NCBI RefSeq assembly: GCF_900110245.1
Contig: NZ_FOCZ01000009.1
Location: 124,001-188,000 of the forward strand
Origin: Niastella yeongjuensis
Lineage (GTDB): Bacteria; Bacteroidota; Bacteroidia; Chitinophagales; Chitinophagaceae
Direction of reading: 5' to 3'
Length of the DNA stretch: 64,000 bases
Shown: positions 46,347-56,023 of the stretch, one piece after another
Numbering within the stretch: the first letter of the stretch is position 1
Layout: the number at the start of each line of letters is the position of its first letter
The notes under the pieces: model-generated
Seen by the model: the letters and a program-made list of their open reading frames with translations, nothing else
The model's database searches: none
Told to the model about the DNA's origin: nothing
Made by a program: the position numbers and the translations under genes

Positions 46347-49300
46347 TTAAAAGCTTACATTAACACCAATCATATAGGTCCTTACGCTGGGTTCATTGAA
46401 ACCGGTAGCGCCTTCAGGATCTGTACCCGGAAAATTGGTAACGATAAAGGGGTTCTGTACGCTGGCATATATTCTGAACCGCTCGATGGATGCCGGCTTC
46501 AGAATAGATAACGGCATGTTATAGCCCAGCGATATATTCTTTACGCGCATGAAGGAACCACTGTAATAATTCAGGATGCCCAGGTAATTCAGACCCGCTG
46601 TACCCAATAAAGGACGGGGGTATTTGTTGCTGGGATTTTCAGGTGTCCAGTAATCGAGTTTGGGTTGGTTGTAACGGCCATCAAAACGCATATCGAGGTC
46701 GTGGTAAACAATGTGGCCTACGTTGGCATACATAAAGATGGACGCATCGAAATTGTTGTACTGGAACGTATTGCCCAGGCTCGCGGTCCATTTGGGATCT
46801 TTTTGTCCCAGGATATGCCGGTCGGCCGCGTCGATCCGGTAATCGTTATTATAGTCGAGCGGACGAATATCACCGGGTTTAAACGTAGCGCCATTAACGG
46901 CGAATTTGGCCATCTCTGCTTTATCGGCATCGGTGTTTTGCCAGATCCCATTGGGACTAACGTCGTAGTATACATCCTTTGGCCGACCAATGAACCAGCC
47001 AGAGGACAGGTCATCCTGCGTACCATTGTACAATTCCAGGATCTGTTGTTTATTGGTAGCAAACATGATGTCGGCATTCCATTTGAAGGTACGACTTGCC
47101 ACAATGGCTGTATTCAGCGTAACTTCCAGGCCCTTGTTGCTGGTTTTACCAATATTCACCAGTATTTGATTAAAGCCCGAAGCGGTAGGCAGGTTCTGGT
47201 TCAATAACAGGTCGTACGTATTTTGTTTATATACTTCTATGCTACCGGTAACCCGTCCTTTAAATATTCCGAAATCTATACCGGCGTTGTACTGGCCGGT
47301 TGTTTCCCAGCTAAGCGAAGGATTAATCATGTCTTTGGGGGTAAAACCCAGCGTGCTGGTACCACCAAAATCATAACGCACAGTTGTTAAACTTCCCCAG
47401 GTTCTGTAAGGCTGTTCCAATGTGGAGTTACCGGTTCTGCCATAACCCACGCGTAATTTCAGGTCAGAAATAAAAGGGACCGCTTTCAGGAAGTCTTCGC
47501 TTTTGAGCCGCCAGGCCAGGGCCAGCGAGGGGAACAACGCCCACTTATGGCCTTCAGCCAATACTGAGGCGCCGTCGTACCTCGCAGAAACCGTAGCAAG
47601 ATATTTGTCTTTATAACTGTAATTCATTCTACCCATGAAAGAAGCCAGGCCCCATTTCTGGTATCTGCTGGAAATGCTGTTGATGGTAAGGGCGGTACCC
47701 ACATTGTAATACAGCTGTTGGTCGTATGGCAGGTCAGATACCACGATGCCATAGTTTTCTGTTGTTTGGGACTGGATCGACTGCAACAGGGTTACACCGA
47801 AATTGTGTTCGTTGTTGATGGACTTATTATAGTTCAACACGTTCTCCCAGGTATACATGAATTTTTTCGATCCGCTGTTGGAGGTGGCCGAAGGCGCTAT
47901 GCCGCCTGCCGCCGCCGTATTGGCGGAATTGAAATTCAGGGCTTGTGCGGCACGATAATCGATACCCAGGCTGGTTTTGAAACTGAAGTTGGCTGGCAGT
48001 GCTACCTCGGCATAATAGTTACCCAGGTAACGGTCCTGTTTATTTAACCGTTTTGTTTTACCAAAGTTGGTGATGGGGTTCGGCGTACGGGTGTTGTTGG
48101 TTGGGAACAGGGCCAGGGTTACGCCATCTTCTTCATAAGGAGAAGCCAGCGGGTTAAAACTTTTCAGTCCATACCCGTCAAATACATCATCCCAGCCGGC
48201 ATCCTGTTGTGAATTGGCATACAACATCTGCGTTCCTACTTTCACTCTTTTTGTAATGGAGTGATCTACATTTACCCGTATGGAATACCGTTTGTAATCC
48301 TGGTCGCGCACCACGCCCACGTTGTTAAAGTAATCGGCTGAGAACAATACTTTGGTAAGGTCATTGCCGCCGCGCACACTTACCTGGTGGTCCTGGATGT
48401 TTCCATTGCGTAAACCATAGCTGATCCAGTCTGTTGACTTCAATTTGGAGGGGTCATACGAACCACCTTCCCAGGCTGCTTCCATGTTCTTTGCCATATA
48501 TGGGGTAGCTACCAACTGGTCGTTTTTAAAATCCAGATCCTTGCTGGGTTTGGGATCATAGGCACCGCCCAGTGAATTGCGTTGCGCTTCTCTCGAGTAC
48601 TCCACAAACTCCGCTGCATTCATCAGACTGGGCAATGGTTTGTTTTCCTGCACCCCATAATAACCACTGTATTCTACTACCGTTCTGCCTTTCTCGCCTC
48701 TTTTGGTGGTGATAAGTATCACCCCGTTGGCGCCGCGGTTTCCATAAATAGCCGTAGCAGATGCATCCTTCAATACACTGATGCTTTCGATATCGTTCGG
48801 ATTTATATCACTGATACTTCCATCGCTGAGGGGAATCCCATCCACTACATACAGGGCTTCGTTCGAGGCGGTAATGGAGCGGTTACCGCGTACCCGCACC
48901 TGGGCTACGGCACCCGGTTTCCAGGAATCTGTTTGCACCATTACCCCCGCTACGCGGCCCTGCATGGCCTGCGTTACATTGGTTACTGCTATCTGCGTTA
49001 TTTTATCAGACTTGATCGTACTGATGGCGCCGGTAACATCTTTCCTGCGCACGGAACCATACCCCACTACCACCACTTCATTCATATTCGAAGCAGCTTC
49101 CTTCATGCGCACGATGAGTAAATTTTTGTCGCCGGTTTTTACTTTGAACCCGGAGACGATATAGGGTTCGAAACCAACATGCGTAAAGTTGAACTGGTAT
49201 TTGTTATTTGCCTTTAATGCCGGCGTGGTAAATTGTCCTTTTTCATCGGTGGTTGACATTTGTTTTTCCGATGAACCGGATATAGTTATTTCTATTACTA

Positions 49301-49430
49301 CACTACCTAAAGCTTCGCCCTTTTCGGATGTAACAATACCCGATACCGTTTGGGCATTTAGTGAACACGACCAAAGGAGTATTATCAATAGCAGCCACCC
49401 CCTGGTTTTCGAAAATTTGAAAGCCATCAT
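46347..49430 (-). CDS. SusC-like TonB-dependent receptor (SusC3)
   Basis: This outer-membrane transporter has 1027 residues from the ATG at 49430; the longer frame from 49484 adds 18 residues before the signal peptide and is unlikely. It has a signal peptide (SLNAQ), a carboxypeptidase-like domain (VSGIVTSEKGEALGSVVIEI), a plug (VVVVGYGSVRRKDVTG, YVVDGIPLSDG, GANGVILITTKRG) and a barrel ending RTYMIGVNVSF. It lacks an STN domain even though a sigma/FecR pair lies just upstream. That makes direct FecR signalling by this receptor doubtful. Confidence 0.95.
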   Translation of the reverse strand: MMAFKFSKTRGWLLLIILLWSCSLNAQTVSGIVTSEKGEALGSVVIEITISGSSEKQMSTTDEKGQFTTPALKANNKYQFNFTHVGFEPYIVSGFKVKTGDKNLLIVRMKEAASNMNEVVVVGYGSVRRKDVTGAISTIKSDKITQIAVTNVTQAMQGRVAGVMVQTDSWKPGAVAQVRVRGNRSITASNEALYVVDGIPLSDGSISDINPNDIESISVLKDASATAIYGNRGANGVILITTKRGEKGRTVVEYSGYYGVQENKPLPSLMNAAEFVEYSREAQRNSLGGAYDPKPSKDLDFKNDQLVATPYMAKNMEAAWEGGSYDPSKLKSTDWISYGLRNGNIQDHQVSVRGGNDLTKVLFSADYFNNVGVVRDQDYKRYSIRVNVDHSITKRVKVGTQMLYANSQQDAGWDDVFDGYGLKSFNPLASPYEEDGVTLALFPTNNTRTPNPITNFGKTKRLNKQDRYLGNYYAEVALPANFSFKTSLGIDYRAAQALNFNSANTAAAGGIAPSATSNSGSKKFMYTWENVLNYNKSINNEHNFGVTLLQSIQSQTTENYGIVVSDLPYDQQLYYNVGTALTINSISSRYQKWGLASFMGRMNYSYKDKYLATVSARYDGASVLAEGHKWALFPSLALAWRLKSEDFLKAVPFISDLKLRVGYGRTGNSTLEQPYRTWGSLTTVRYDFGGTSTLGFTPKDMINPSLSWETTGQYNAGIDFGIFKGRVTGSIEVYKQNTYDLLLNQNLPTASGFNQILVNIGKTSNKGLEVTLNTAIVASRTFKWNADIMFATNKQQILELYNGTQDDLSSGWFIGRPKDVYYDVSPNGIWQNTDADKAEMAKFAVNGATFKPGDIRPLDYNNDYRIDAADRHILGQKDPKWTASLGNTFQYNNFDASIFMYANVGHIVYHDLDMRFDGRYNQPKLDYWTPENPSNKYPRPLLGTAGLNYLGILNYYSGSFMRVKNISLGYNMPLSILKPASIERFRIYASVQNPFIVTNFPGTDPEGATGFNEPSVRTYMIGVNVSF

Positions 49431-49506
49431 ATAATTTTTTTTAGACAATAAGTACCCAGCATGTTGCCTTAGGGCACATGACACATGGTGATTATGGTTA
49501 ACTGTA

Positions 49507-50550
49507 TTACCTGCCGGTTACTTCTATTGTGTTATTCTGTTTCTTAAAATTCAATTGATACATAGTTCCAAGCATATTTAGAACTACCGGCAATGAGTCG
49601 GTTGGAAGAAATTTCCCCGTTACGTACATCTGGTTAAAATCCCCGTTCCTGAATTTGAACCGAACATGGTACCGCTCACCAACGCTGGCCAGTACGTTGG
49701 CAAGTGGGGTTTGATTAAATTCAAGTACGCTGTTATTTACATTCCTTAGCGGTTTAGTATTTTTATCAGCAGCAATGGTATTGCTGTCGGCAAGCGGCGA
49801 CACGCAAACTGCACCCAGTAATTTATTTATTTCAAACTGCTCCCCTGCTTTCAGGTATACATCGTGCATAGCGATTTTTTCTGAAGCCGAACGGATCATC
49901 ACCTTTCCTTCATACAGTTGCACCTGCACTTTACGCGGCTCCAGCGTGTTTACCATAAACACCGTTCCCAATGCTGTGGTACTGATATCGCCGGCAAAAA
50001 CGGTGAAAGGTCTTGCTTTGTCTTTTGCCACTTCAAAAATGGCTTTTCCTTTTAGGCTAATGGTGCGGCTGGTAGTGGTGAACTGTTTGTAGTAGGTTAC
50101 CGAACTACCGGGCCATACTTTTATTCGTGAGCTGTCGGGTAGTGTCAATGACTGCGGTTCCTTCTTTTCATTCACATAAGCGATCACCTGATTGATGGGC
50201 GTCGACGCCTGTTTGGCAGCCAGCTGCGGCGAACGATGCCAGTAGTTATAAGTCACCGCTGTAGCAGCCAGTATTATCAGGATGGCTGCTGCCGCCACGC
50301 GCGATGCGGTCCACATTCGTTTTACCGGCGCCTGCTGTGGTACCGCATACGTAGCGCCAATGCGGGCATGTAACAATTGCAAAATGTGTTCAGATCTTCC
50401 TTCCGCCAATAATCCCGTTCTTGTTCTGGCGTTGCGGGCAAACACAATTGCCAGCAGCGCTTTACGCAGCTGTCCTTTGTGTTTAATAAACCGGTGACAT
50501 TTGCGGTATTGCCGTTTGAGCGATTTCTGTATGGTGATGATTAGTTGCAT
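49507..50550 (-). CDS. FecR-family anti-sigma factor (FecR3)
   Basis: This 347-residue protein has a Lys/Arg-rich N-terminal cytoplasmic part, a TM helix (RVAAAAILIILAATAVTYNY, about 84-103), a FecR domain (SLTLPDSSRIKVWPGSSVTY, GKAIFEVAKDKARPFTVFAG) and a C-terminal DUF4974 domain (LEFNQTPLANVLASVGERYH). It is more divergent than FecR1 and FecR2 and lacks their Gly-rich insertion. It sits between sigma3 and SusC3. Confidence 0.9.
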   Translation of the reverse strand: MQLIITIQKSLKRQYRKCHRFIKHKGQLRKALLAIVFARNARTRTGLLAEGRSEHILQLLHARIGATYAVPQQAPVKRMWTASRVAAAAILIILAATAVTYNYWHRSPQLAAKQASTPINQVIAYVNEKKEPQSLTLPDSSRIKVWPGSSVTYYKQFTTTSRTISLKGKAIFEVAKDKARPFTVFAGDISTTALGTVFMVNTLEPRKVQVQLYEGKVMIRSASEKIAMHDVYLKAGEQFEINKLLGAVCVSPLADSNTIAADKNTKPLRNVNNSVLEFNQTPLANVLASVGERYHVRFKFRNGDFNQMYVTGKFLPTDSLPVVLNMLGTMYQLNFKKQNNTIEVTGR

Positions 50551-50615
50551 TGTTCCCCCTAAATACCCGGTTTCACAAAAAAGGGGATGCCGTTTTGTAT
50601 TACGGAATTGTTATC

Positions 50616-50697
50616 GCCTCCCCCCGTCCCCTCCAATAGAGGGGGAGATAAATGCATCTATCTCCTTCCGCCGGCTGGCGGAGAGGATGGGTGGGGC
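50616..50697. repeat. GC-rich palindromic repeat between sigma3 and FecR3
   Basis: The minus strand includes ATCTCCCCCTCTATTGGAGG followed by GGACGGGGGGAGG (50616-50650), close to the repeats inside FecR1 and FecR2. Next to it, TCCGCC-GGCT-GGCGGA (50667-50682) forms a palindrome. No gene is present; the 156-bp gap is nearly filled by the repeat. Confidence 0.7.
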
Positions 50698-50706
50698 GAA
50701 AAAATC

Positions 50707-51297
50707 CTAATTAAAATACACCAGTAAGGCAGCAGAAATGGCAATGCCCTGTTCGATGTGCTGGCGGGCGATGTGATTTCTGATAAAGCGGTTCGATTGT
50801 TTGAGGTAGTCTTTAACGGAGTGAACGGAAATATTGAGCATGCCCGCTACGTCTTCCATGGATTTACCTTCGTAGCGATACAACATAAATACTTTTTTCT
50901 TGCGTTCGGGCAGCAGGTTCACGGCTTCTTCTATCATGGAAAGCCGCATATTATATACTTCTTCTAAGGGCGTATCGTCTGTAGCGAATTCGTTCTCTAT
51001 GACGGTGGTGTCTGATAAAGCAGTGGTAGCCTGCTTTTTTTGCCGTTGCAAATATTTTAGCGACTTGTTATAACTGGTAACAAATAACCAGCCTGATACT
51101 TTTTCTCCATCGAGTTTATGGCGATGTTCCCACAGGGCCATAAATACTTCCTGCAACAGGTCCTCCGCTACATCGTATTGATGCACCAGCTTCAGTATGT
51201 TAGCGAATACGGCCTGATTGTATTGGAAATACAATTCATCGAACCGTTGCAGATCTACCGGATCCAATATCTGTGTATCAGCAAAAGCAGTTTTCAT
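50707..51297 (-). CDS. ECF sigma-70 factor (sigma3)
   Basis: This 196-residue sigma factor has region 2 (FDELYFQYNQAVFANILKLV, DLLQEVFMALWEHR) and region 4 (LPERKKKVFMLYRYEGKSME, NISVHSVKDYLKQSN). It pairs with FecR3 and probably drives SusCD3. A TAGTTTTG box lies at 51306-51313, very close to the ATG, which would give an almost leaderless transcript. Confidence 0.94.
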   Translation of the reverse strand: MKTAFADTQILDPVDLQRFDELYFQYNQAVFANILKLVHQYDVAEDLLQEVFMALWEHRHKLDGEKVSGWLFVTSYNKSLKYLQRQKKQATTALSDTTVIENEFATDDTPLEEVYNMRLSMIEEAVNLLPERKKKVFMLYRYEGKSMEDVAGMLNISVHSVKDYLKQSNRFIRNHIARQHIEQGIAISAALLVYFN

Positions 51298-51305
51298 TTA
51301 CGGGG

Positions 51306-51313
51306 CAAAACTA
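51306..51313 (-). promoter_or_regulatory. Bacteroidota -7 box TAGTTTTG before sigma3
   Basis: The minus strand reads TAGTTTTGCCCC, an exact TAnnTTTG match only 9 bp upstream of the ATG. If used, the mRNA leader would be a few bases long. No TTTG at 19-base spacing was found. Confidence 0.35.
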
Positions 51314-51416
51314 CTTTTGTAAACTGTTTGCTGATATTATAAAATTGTAAAATCCGTCGTTAATGTCGTTTTAATGCGCTAATACTTTATAAATGAATTA
51401 TTTCCTTGTATTACCA

Positions 51417-51806
51417 TCAAACGATCAATGCATGTTCGTGTAAAAAGCTGTCCAGAAAATGAGTTAATTGCGGAACTGATTCTGATTTATTCATACAGGC
51501 TGCAGCGCCCAGGTTAAGACCAATTATTTTAATGCGCTGTTCCATTATAGTAGAGTGTAAGATTACCGGTGTAGCCTTGCAATGCGACAACCTCTTGATA
51601 GCACGTACGCATTCCAGGCCATTCATTCCGGGCATTTGATAATCGACAAAAATAATATCCGGTCTTAAATTAGGCAGTTGTTTTAAACCTTGCTCTCCGT
51701 TTGTTGCCCAGGTGCAGGTAAAAGCAATGTTTAAACTTTCAAGCGCTTTTGAGATTACCATCAGCTCGTCCTCATCATCATCAATAATAAAAACATGTAA
51801 GGTCAT
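51417..51806 (-). CDS. Stand-alone CheY-like response regulator receiver
   Basis: This 129-residue single receiver domain has the acidic pocket IIDDDEDE (Asp9-Asp11), phosphoacceptor FVDYQMPG (Asp55), switch Ser/Thr (LHSTI, 85-86) and Lys106 (CMNKSE). No output domain is present. It is an orphan with no intact histidine kinase nearby, although a probable kinase fragment lies at 52007-52144 on the other strand. Confidence 0.93.
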   Translation of the reverse strand: MTLHVFIIDDDEDELMVISKALESLNIAFTCTWATNGEQGLKQLPNLRPDIIFVDYQMPGMNGLECVRAIKRLSHCKATPVILHSTIMEQRIKIIGLNLGAAACMNKSESVPQLTHFLDSFLHEHALIV

Positions 51807-52203
51807 ACCAATTTTTTAAGTGTTACTACCGAAAACCTGGTTTCATTGGGAGAAGGGTCAATGTTGTGGGATAATCTTTATAGGGAAATGCTGCCGGCTG
51901 TGGGTTAAAGCGAAAGAAAGTAATGATGTATAAGCTGATCGTAACAAGTATTACGACAGTGTTTTAAAGTTACTATCTTTTAAAACATTAAATCAATATT
52001 TCGTAAAAAAAACGAAAACATTCAAATTCAGAAAGAAAGCTGGAGCAATTACACTTTGCCCTAAAAGAAAAATACCAGTTGCTCGAAAAGGCCAATGCAG
52101 AGTTGAAAGCCAATTTTCATTTAACAGTTAAATGCGCCCCTTAACTAAAAGGTAATATAGCGGTAATACTACCCGGGTACCTTTATCGACAAACTCGATT
52201 GCC
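51807..52203. other. Gap before the Oar-like gene, holding a small open remnant
   Basis: This 397-bp gap separates the divergent receiver and receptor genes. It contains AT-rich sequence and, at 52007-52144, an ATG-less open frame described separately. No terminator or clear TAnnTTTG box was recognised. Confidence 0.5.
52007..52144 (+). pseudogene. Possible coiled-coil remnant of a sensor histidine kinase
   Basis: A frame open between a TAA at 52004 and a TAA at 52142 lacks a start codon. It reads ERKLEQLHFALKEKYQLLEK followed by ANAELKANFHLTVK, a coiled coil like the linkers just before histidine-kinase or PAS modules (compare the common LEKANAEL wording). It lies next to a stand-alone receiver gene on the other strand, so it may be the leftover of a two-component gene. 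Confidence 0.4.
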
Positions 52204-55200
52204 ATGAAGAGGTTCCTGCCTAAACTACTGGCATGTTGTTTCATTTCCTGCACGCAATTACAGGCACAGGAAACTACTGCCACCTTAAACGGACTGGTAT
52301 CAGATGCTCAGGGCGTACCACTTGCCAACGCTTCTATTTCAGTAAAACACGAGCCCACCGGTTATGTTTCTGCCACGCAAGCCAACAACAAAGGCATTTT
52401 TATTTTGCCTAACTTAAAACCGGGCGGCCCATACACCATCATTATTTCTTCAACAGGCTTTAAAGCAGACACGTTAACCAATGTAAATCTTACACTGGGA
52501 AATAATGCAGCCGGTAGCATTGTACTGGCGCAAAAAGACCAGGTACTTACTGAAGTGGTGGTTACCTCTACAGGACGCAGAACATTGCTTGCCGGAACAA
52601 CAGTGGGTCGGGTACAGTTAACTACGTTGCCTACCCTGGGCAGAAGCATCACCGATTTCACGCGACTCACCCCCCAATCGAACAACAACTCATTTGCAGG
52701 TACCAATTTCCGTTATAATAACCTCACCGTTGATGGCGCTATTAACAACGATGCCATCGGCTTCAGCAACTCTTTTGGCGGTGTGAGCGGTGGCGGCCAG
52801 TCGGGCGCGGCAGGGTCCGGTACCCGCACCAACCCCTACAGCCTCGATGTTATCCAGGAGGTGCAGGTACAACTGGCACCCTATGATGTGAAGCTGGGTA
52901 ATTTTACCGGCGGCAGTGTAAATGCAGTCACCAAAAGCGGCACCAATGATTTTCATGGTTCTATATACGGATATGGCCGAAGTCAGGCCCTGATGGGAAA
53001 AAGTGTAGATGGCCAGAAGAAAAAAATTGGCTCCGACTTTCATGATTACCAATATGGGGCTACACTATCCGGACCGATTATAAAAAACAAAGCTTTCTTT
53101 ATTGTGAACTTTGAGCAGACCCGCCGGCAGGAACCCACCTTCTACAATGTGGGCGATCCCGGCGCAGCTATTACATTGACAGAAGCACAGGAAATTGCCG
53201 GGCAATTGCAATCGAAAGGATATCAGGCAGGAAGTTATATGGAAGCCTATAAATTATTTACCAACAGCGACAAACTCTTTGCCCGTTTCGATCTTAATAT
53301 CAATGCGAAAAACACGCTTACCTTCCGGGCCATTTACACCAATGGCTGGGGCAATAACCTGGAACGTTCTTCCACCAACTTTCAGTTTGGAAGTACCGAC
53401 TTTACCCAACATACCAAAAACTGGAACCTGGTAGCTGAGTTGAAAACCAAAATAAACAACGCCATCAGCAACCAGTTGAATGTTAGTTTTATCGATGTAC
53501 ACGAGTACCGCGACTTTCCGCAACCGCTGGCGCCTTTTATTGATATCGACAATGGCAGAGTTTGGGCAGGCACCTGGCGCGAAGCTTCCATTTATAATAT
53601 GAAGCAGAAAACGTACGAGATAAGTGATAACCTTACTTTCATCAAAGGCATCAATAAATTCACCATCGGTACACACAATGAGATCTATGACCTTACTTAC
53701 GGTTTTATCAACTCGTGGAATGGCCGTTGGGAATATGCGCGGGGTGTATCGAGTTTTCTTAACGATAACCCCAGCCGCATCCGGGGTGCATTTTCCAGCA
53801 ATCCCGATAAACTGCCCAACGACCGGGAGACCATCTACAACAACCCGCCCAACCCATTTACCGTTAGCCTGCTGAGTTTATATGCCCAGGATGAGATCAC
53901 GTTGTCGAAAAAATTTAAATTAACCCCGGGCATCCGGTTCGACTATTCAACAGTTGGCACCCAACCCGGCGTGGATTCAAACCTGCATAACACGGTAGCC
54001 GATTCGCGGTATAATCCACCAACGTATACAAACACGCCATTTAATGAATTAGAGAACAAATACCTGGGGAAGGTGGGCGTTTCACCCAGATTAGGATTTA
54101 CGTTTGATGTGAAAGGAAACGGCTCGGTAGTCATTCGCGGCGGTACGGGCATTTTTATTGGCCGGATACCTTTTGCCTGGATGGGTTATGGTTATACCCT
54201 GAATGGTTACACCTATGGCAATGTCGACTGGAATGGTCCTACAGCTTCACAAAAAGTTCCATTGGCCATCAACCCCTATGGGTTAAAAGACACGGTAGCA
54301 AAATATGCAGCGCTGTATGGCGCAGGCAACCAGGCGAACACCCGGGAAATAGATGTGGTTGATAATGATTTTAAATTGCCCCGGGTCTGGCGCAGCAATG
54401 TAGCGGTTGACTACAAATTCGGGAAGGGATACAAACTGACCGTTGATGTGCTGTATACAAAAACGTTGTACGACATCAAATTCCAGCAGATCAACCTGTT
54501 CGACTCCGTACAGTATTTTTCAACGGGCCCCACACAAACACCGGTATATGTTGGCAGAAACGGAAGAGCCAATGGCAAATACAACAGTGTATATTCAAAT
54601 GTTTATTTTCTTACCAACACCAAAGATGGCTATCGGTACAACCTGACGGCACAGCTTAGTAAAGCCACCAATAACATGCGTTTGGGTCCCGTTAAAACGT
54701 TAGACCTGAACTGGAGCGTGGCTTATACGTATGGCTACAGCAAGGATGTAAGTAATGGAATTCGTAACTCGTGGGAAAGTAATTTTAATTTAAACCCCAC
54801 TATTGTTGCCAACAGTCCTACCATGGGTTTTTCCAACTTTGATCTTCGCCATAGAATTGTTGCCAGCATTGGCGCCTATTTTCACTGGGATCCTAAAAAT
54901 ACAACGTCTCTATCTTTTTTCTATCAGGGACAGTCGGGCAGTCCTTACAGTCTTATTTATCAGTCGGCCCCCGGTACTGGTGGCACCAACACGCCCCTGC
55001 CATACATTTCTAAAGACCAAAACGACATCAGGTTAGTAGCTTATACGTTAAACGGCCAGGAATATTCTGCTGCCCAGCAGTGGCAGGACCTGAACAGTTT
55101 TATCAATGATGACAATTACCTGAAAACAAGAAGAGGACAATATGCCGAAAGAAACGGTTTGCGTACACCGTGGATCCATGAGCTTGATTTGAAACTGATG

Positions 55201-55554
55201 CATGAATTCAAACTGAGTACTACCAATAAACAACATGCCGTGCAGGTGAGCCTGGACATTTTCAATGTATTGAACCTGCTTAACAATGACTGGGGGCATG
55301 TAAATTTTGTTACCAATGTAAACCAGTACACGGTCAACTTTCTGAAGTTTGCGAATTACAATGTCGAAGGCAATGGCCAGCCGGTAGCCGTGCCTGGCGG
55401 CGGCACACCGCAGTTTTCAGTTGGCTTACCATCGAGTGGTTATTTACCTACTTTTAATTTTGTTAAACCAACCGGTATTAACGGACATTATTACACGCTT
55501 GATCCTATTAACTCCCGCTGGCAGGGACAGCTGGGAGTAAAATATAGTTTTTAA
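52204..55554 (+). CDS. Oar-like TonB-dependent receptor
   Basis: This 1116-residue outer-membrane protein has a signal peptide (LQAQ, about 22), a carboxypeptidase-like domain (ATLNGLVSDAQGVPLANASI, to about 110), a plug (LTEVVVTSTGRRTLLAG, RYNNLTVDGAINNDAIGFSN) and a long barrel ending QGQLGVKYSF. The wording SLDVIQEVQVQLAPYDVKLG and GGSVNAVTKSGTNDFHGSIY is typical of the Oar (OmpA-related) subfamily of TonB-dependent transporters. It has no SusD partner. Cargo is unknown; Oar homologues act in protein or peptide uptake or export and surface behaviour. Confidence 0.93.
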   Translation: MKRFLPKLLACCFISCTQLQAQETTATLNGLVSDAQGVPLANASISVKHEPTGYVSATQANNKGIFILPNLKPGGPYTIIISSTGFKADTLTNVNLTLGNNAAGSIVLAQKDQVLTEVVVTSTGRRTLLAGTTVGRVQLTTLPTLGRSITDFTRLTPQSNNNSFAGTNFRYNNLTVDGAINNDAIGFSNSFGGVSGGGQSGAAGSGTRTNPYSLDVIQEVQVQLAPYDVKLGNFTGGSVNAVTKSGTNDFHGSIYGYGRSQALMGKSVDGQKKKIGSDFHDYQYGATLSGPIIKNKAFFIVNFEQTRRQEPTFYNVGDPGAAITLTEAQEIAGQLQSKGYQAGSYMEAYKLFTNSDKLFARFDLNINAKNTLTFRAIYTNGWGNNLERSSTNFQFGSTDFTQHTKNWNLVAELKTKINNAISNQLNVSFIDVHEYRDFPQPLAPFIDIDNGRVWAGTWREASIYNMKQKTYEISDNLTFIKGINKFTIGTHNEIYDLTYGFINSWNGRWEYARGVSSFLNDNPSRIRGAFSSNPDKLPNDRETIYNNPPNPFTVSLLSLYAQDEITLSKKFKLTPGIRFDYSTVGTQPGVDSNLHNTVADSRYNPPTYTNTPFNELENKYLGKVGVSPRLGFTFDVKGNGSVVIRGGTGIFIGRIPFAWMGYGYTLNGYTYGNVDWNGPTASQKVPLAINPYGLKDTVAKYAALYGAGNQANTREIDVVDNDFKLPRVWRSNVAVDYKFGKGYKLTVDVLYTKTLYDIKFQQINLFDSVQYFSTGPTQTPVYVGRNGRANGKYNSVYSNVYFLTNTKDGYRYNLTAQLSKATNNMRLGPVKTLDLNWSVAYTYGYSKDVSNGIRNSWESNFNLNPTIVANSPTMGFSNFDLRHRIVASIGAYFHWDPKNTTSLSFFYQGQSGSPYSLIYQSAPGTGGTNTPLPYISKDQNDIRLVAYTLNGQEYSAAQQWQDLNSFINDDNYLKTRRGQYAERNGLRTPWIHELDLKLMHEFKLSTTNKQHAVQVSLDIFNVLNLLNNDWGHVNFVTNVNQYTVNFLKFANYNVEGNGQPVAVPGGGTPQFSVGLPSSGYLPTFNFVKPTGINGHYYTLDPINSRWQGQLGVKYSF

Positions 55555-55667
55555 ATTTGCATCGCTGCCAGCAAATTTGCCTCAGAGCGGTTATATTAAC
55601 TGAATTTCAGTTAATTATGAATACGTAATAATTATATGCTGCCAAAATCGCCTTTTTTAGCCTGTTT

Positions 55668-55702
55668 TGGCGAGATATAACATGATATATCTCGCCATTT
55701 TC
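55668..55702 (+). terminator. Terminator after the Oar-like gene
   Basis: TGGCGAGATAT (55668-55678) pairs with ATATCTCGCCA (55687-55697), followed by TTTTCTTT on the plus strand. It lies about 115 bp past the Oar stop and also separates it from the convergent YHS gene. Confidence 0.78.
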
Positions 55703-55707
55703 TTTGA

Positions 55708-56013
55708 TTACTGCCTGTACTTCGACGCCAGAAAAGCGTCTGGTGTTTTTTGAAAATCAGCTTTACATTCTTTTGAACAAAAGCCATAGACTTTACCATT
55801 GTAATGGGCGGTATCGGTTACACCTGCAGTCAGCATCATGCCACAGGCCACGTCTTTTTTACTGGCAAATTCAACGCCTTCAAAAGGTTGTTTGGGAACA
55901 GCAGCCACTGAATCTTTATGAGTAGTTTCTACTGTATCGGTATTACTACCCGAGTTCTTACAGGCAAACAATACCGTTGATAAAAACAGGGCAAACAATA
56001 AATTGAGTTTCAT
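55708..56013 (-). CDS. YHS-domain lipoprotein
   Basis: This 101-residue lipoprotein has the signal ending LFAC (Cys18), a Thr/Ser linker and a YHS domain at the C-terminus (DVACGMMLTAG, YGFCSKECKADFQKTPDAFL). The Cys residues in the YHS part could bind metal, as proposed for YHS domains in copper-handling proteins. It follows the sialidase-like gene by 10 bp, so it is the last gene of a short operon. Confidence 0.85.
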   Translation of the reverse strand: MKLNLLFALFLSTVLFACKNSGSNTDTVETTHKDSVAAVPKQPFEGVEFASKKDVACGMMLTAGVTDTAHYNGKVYGFCSKECKADFQKTPDAFLASKYRQ

Positions 56014-56023
56014 TCGGTTTATT

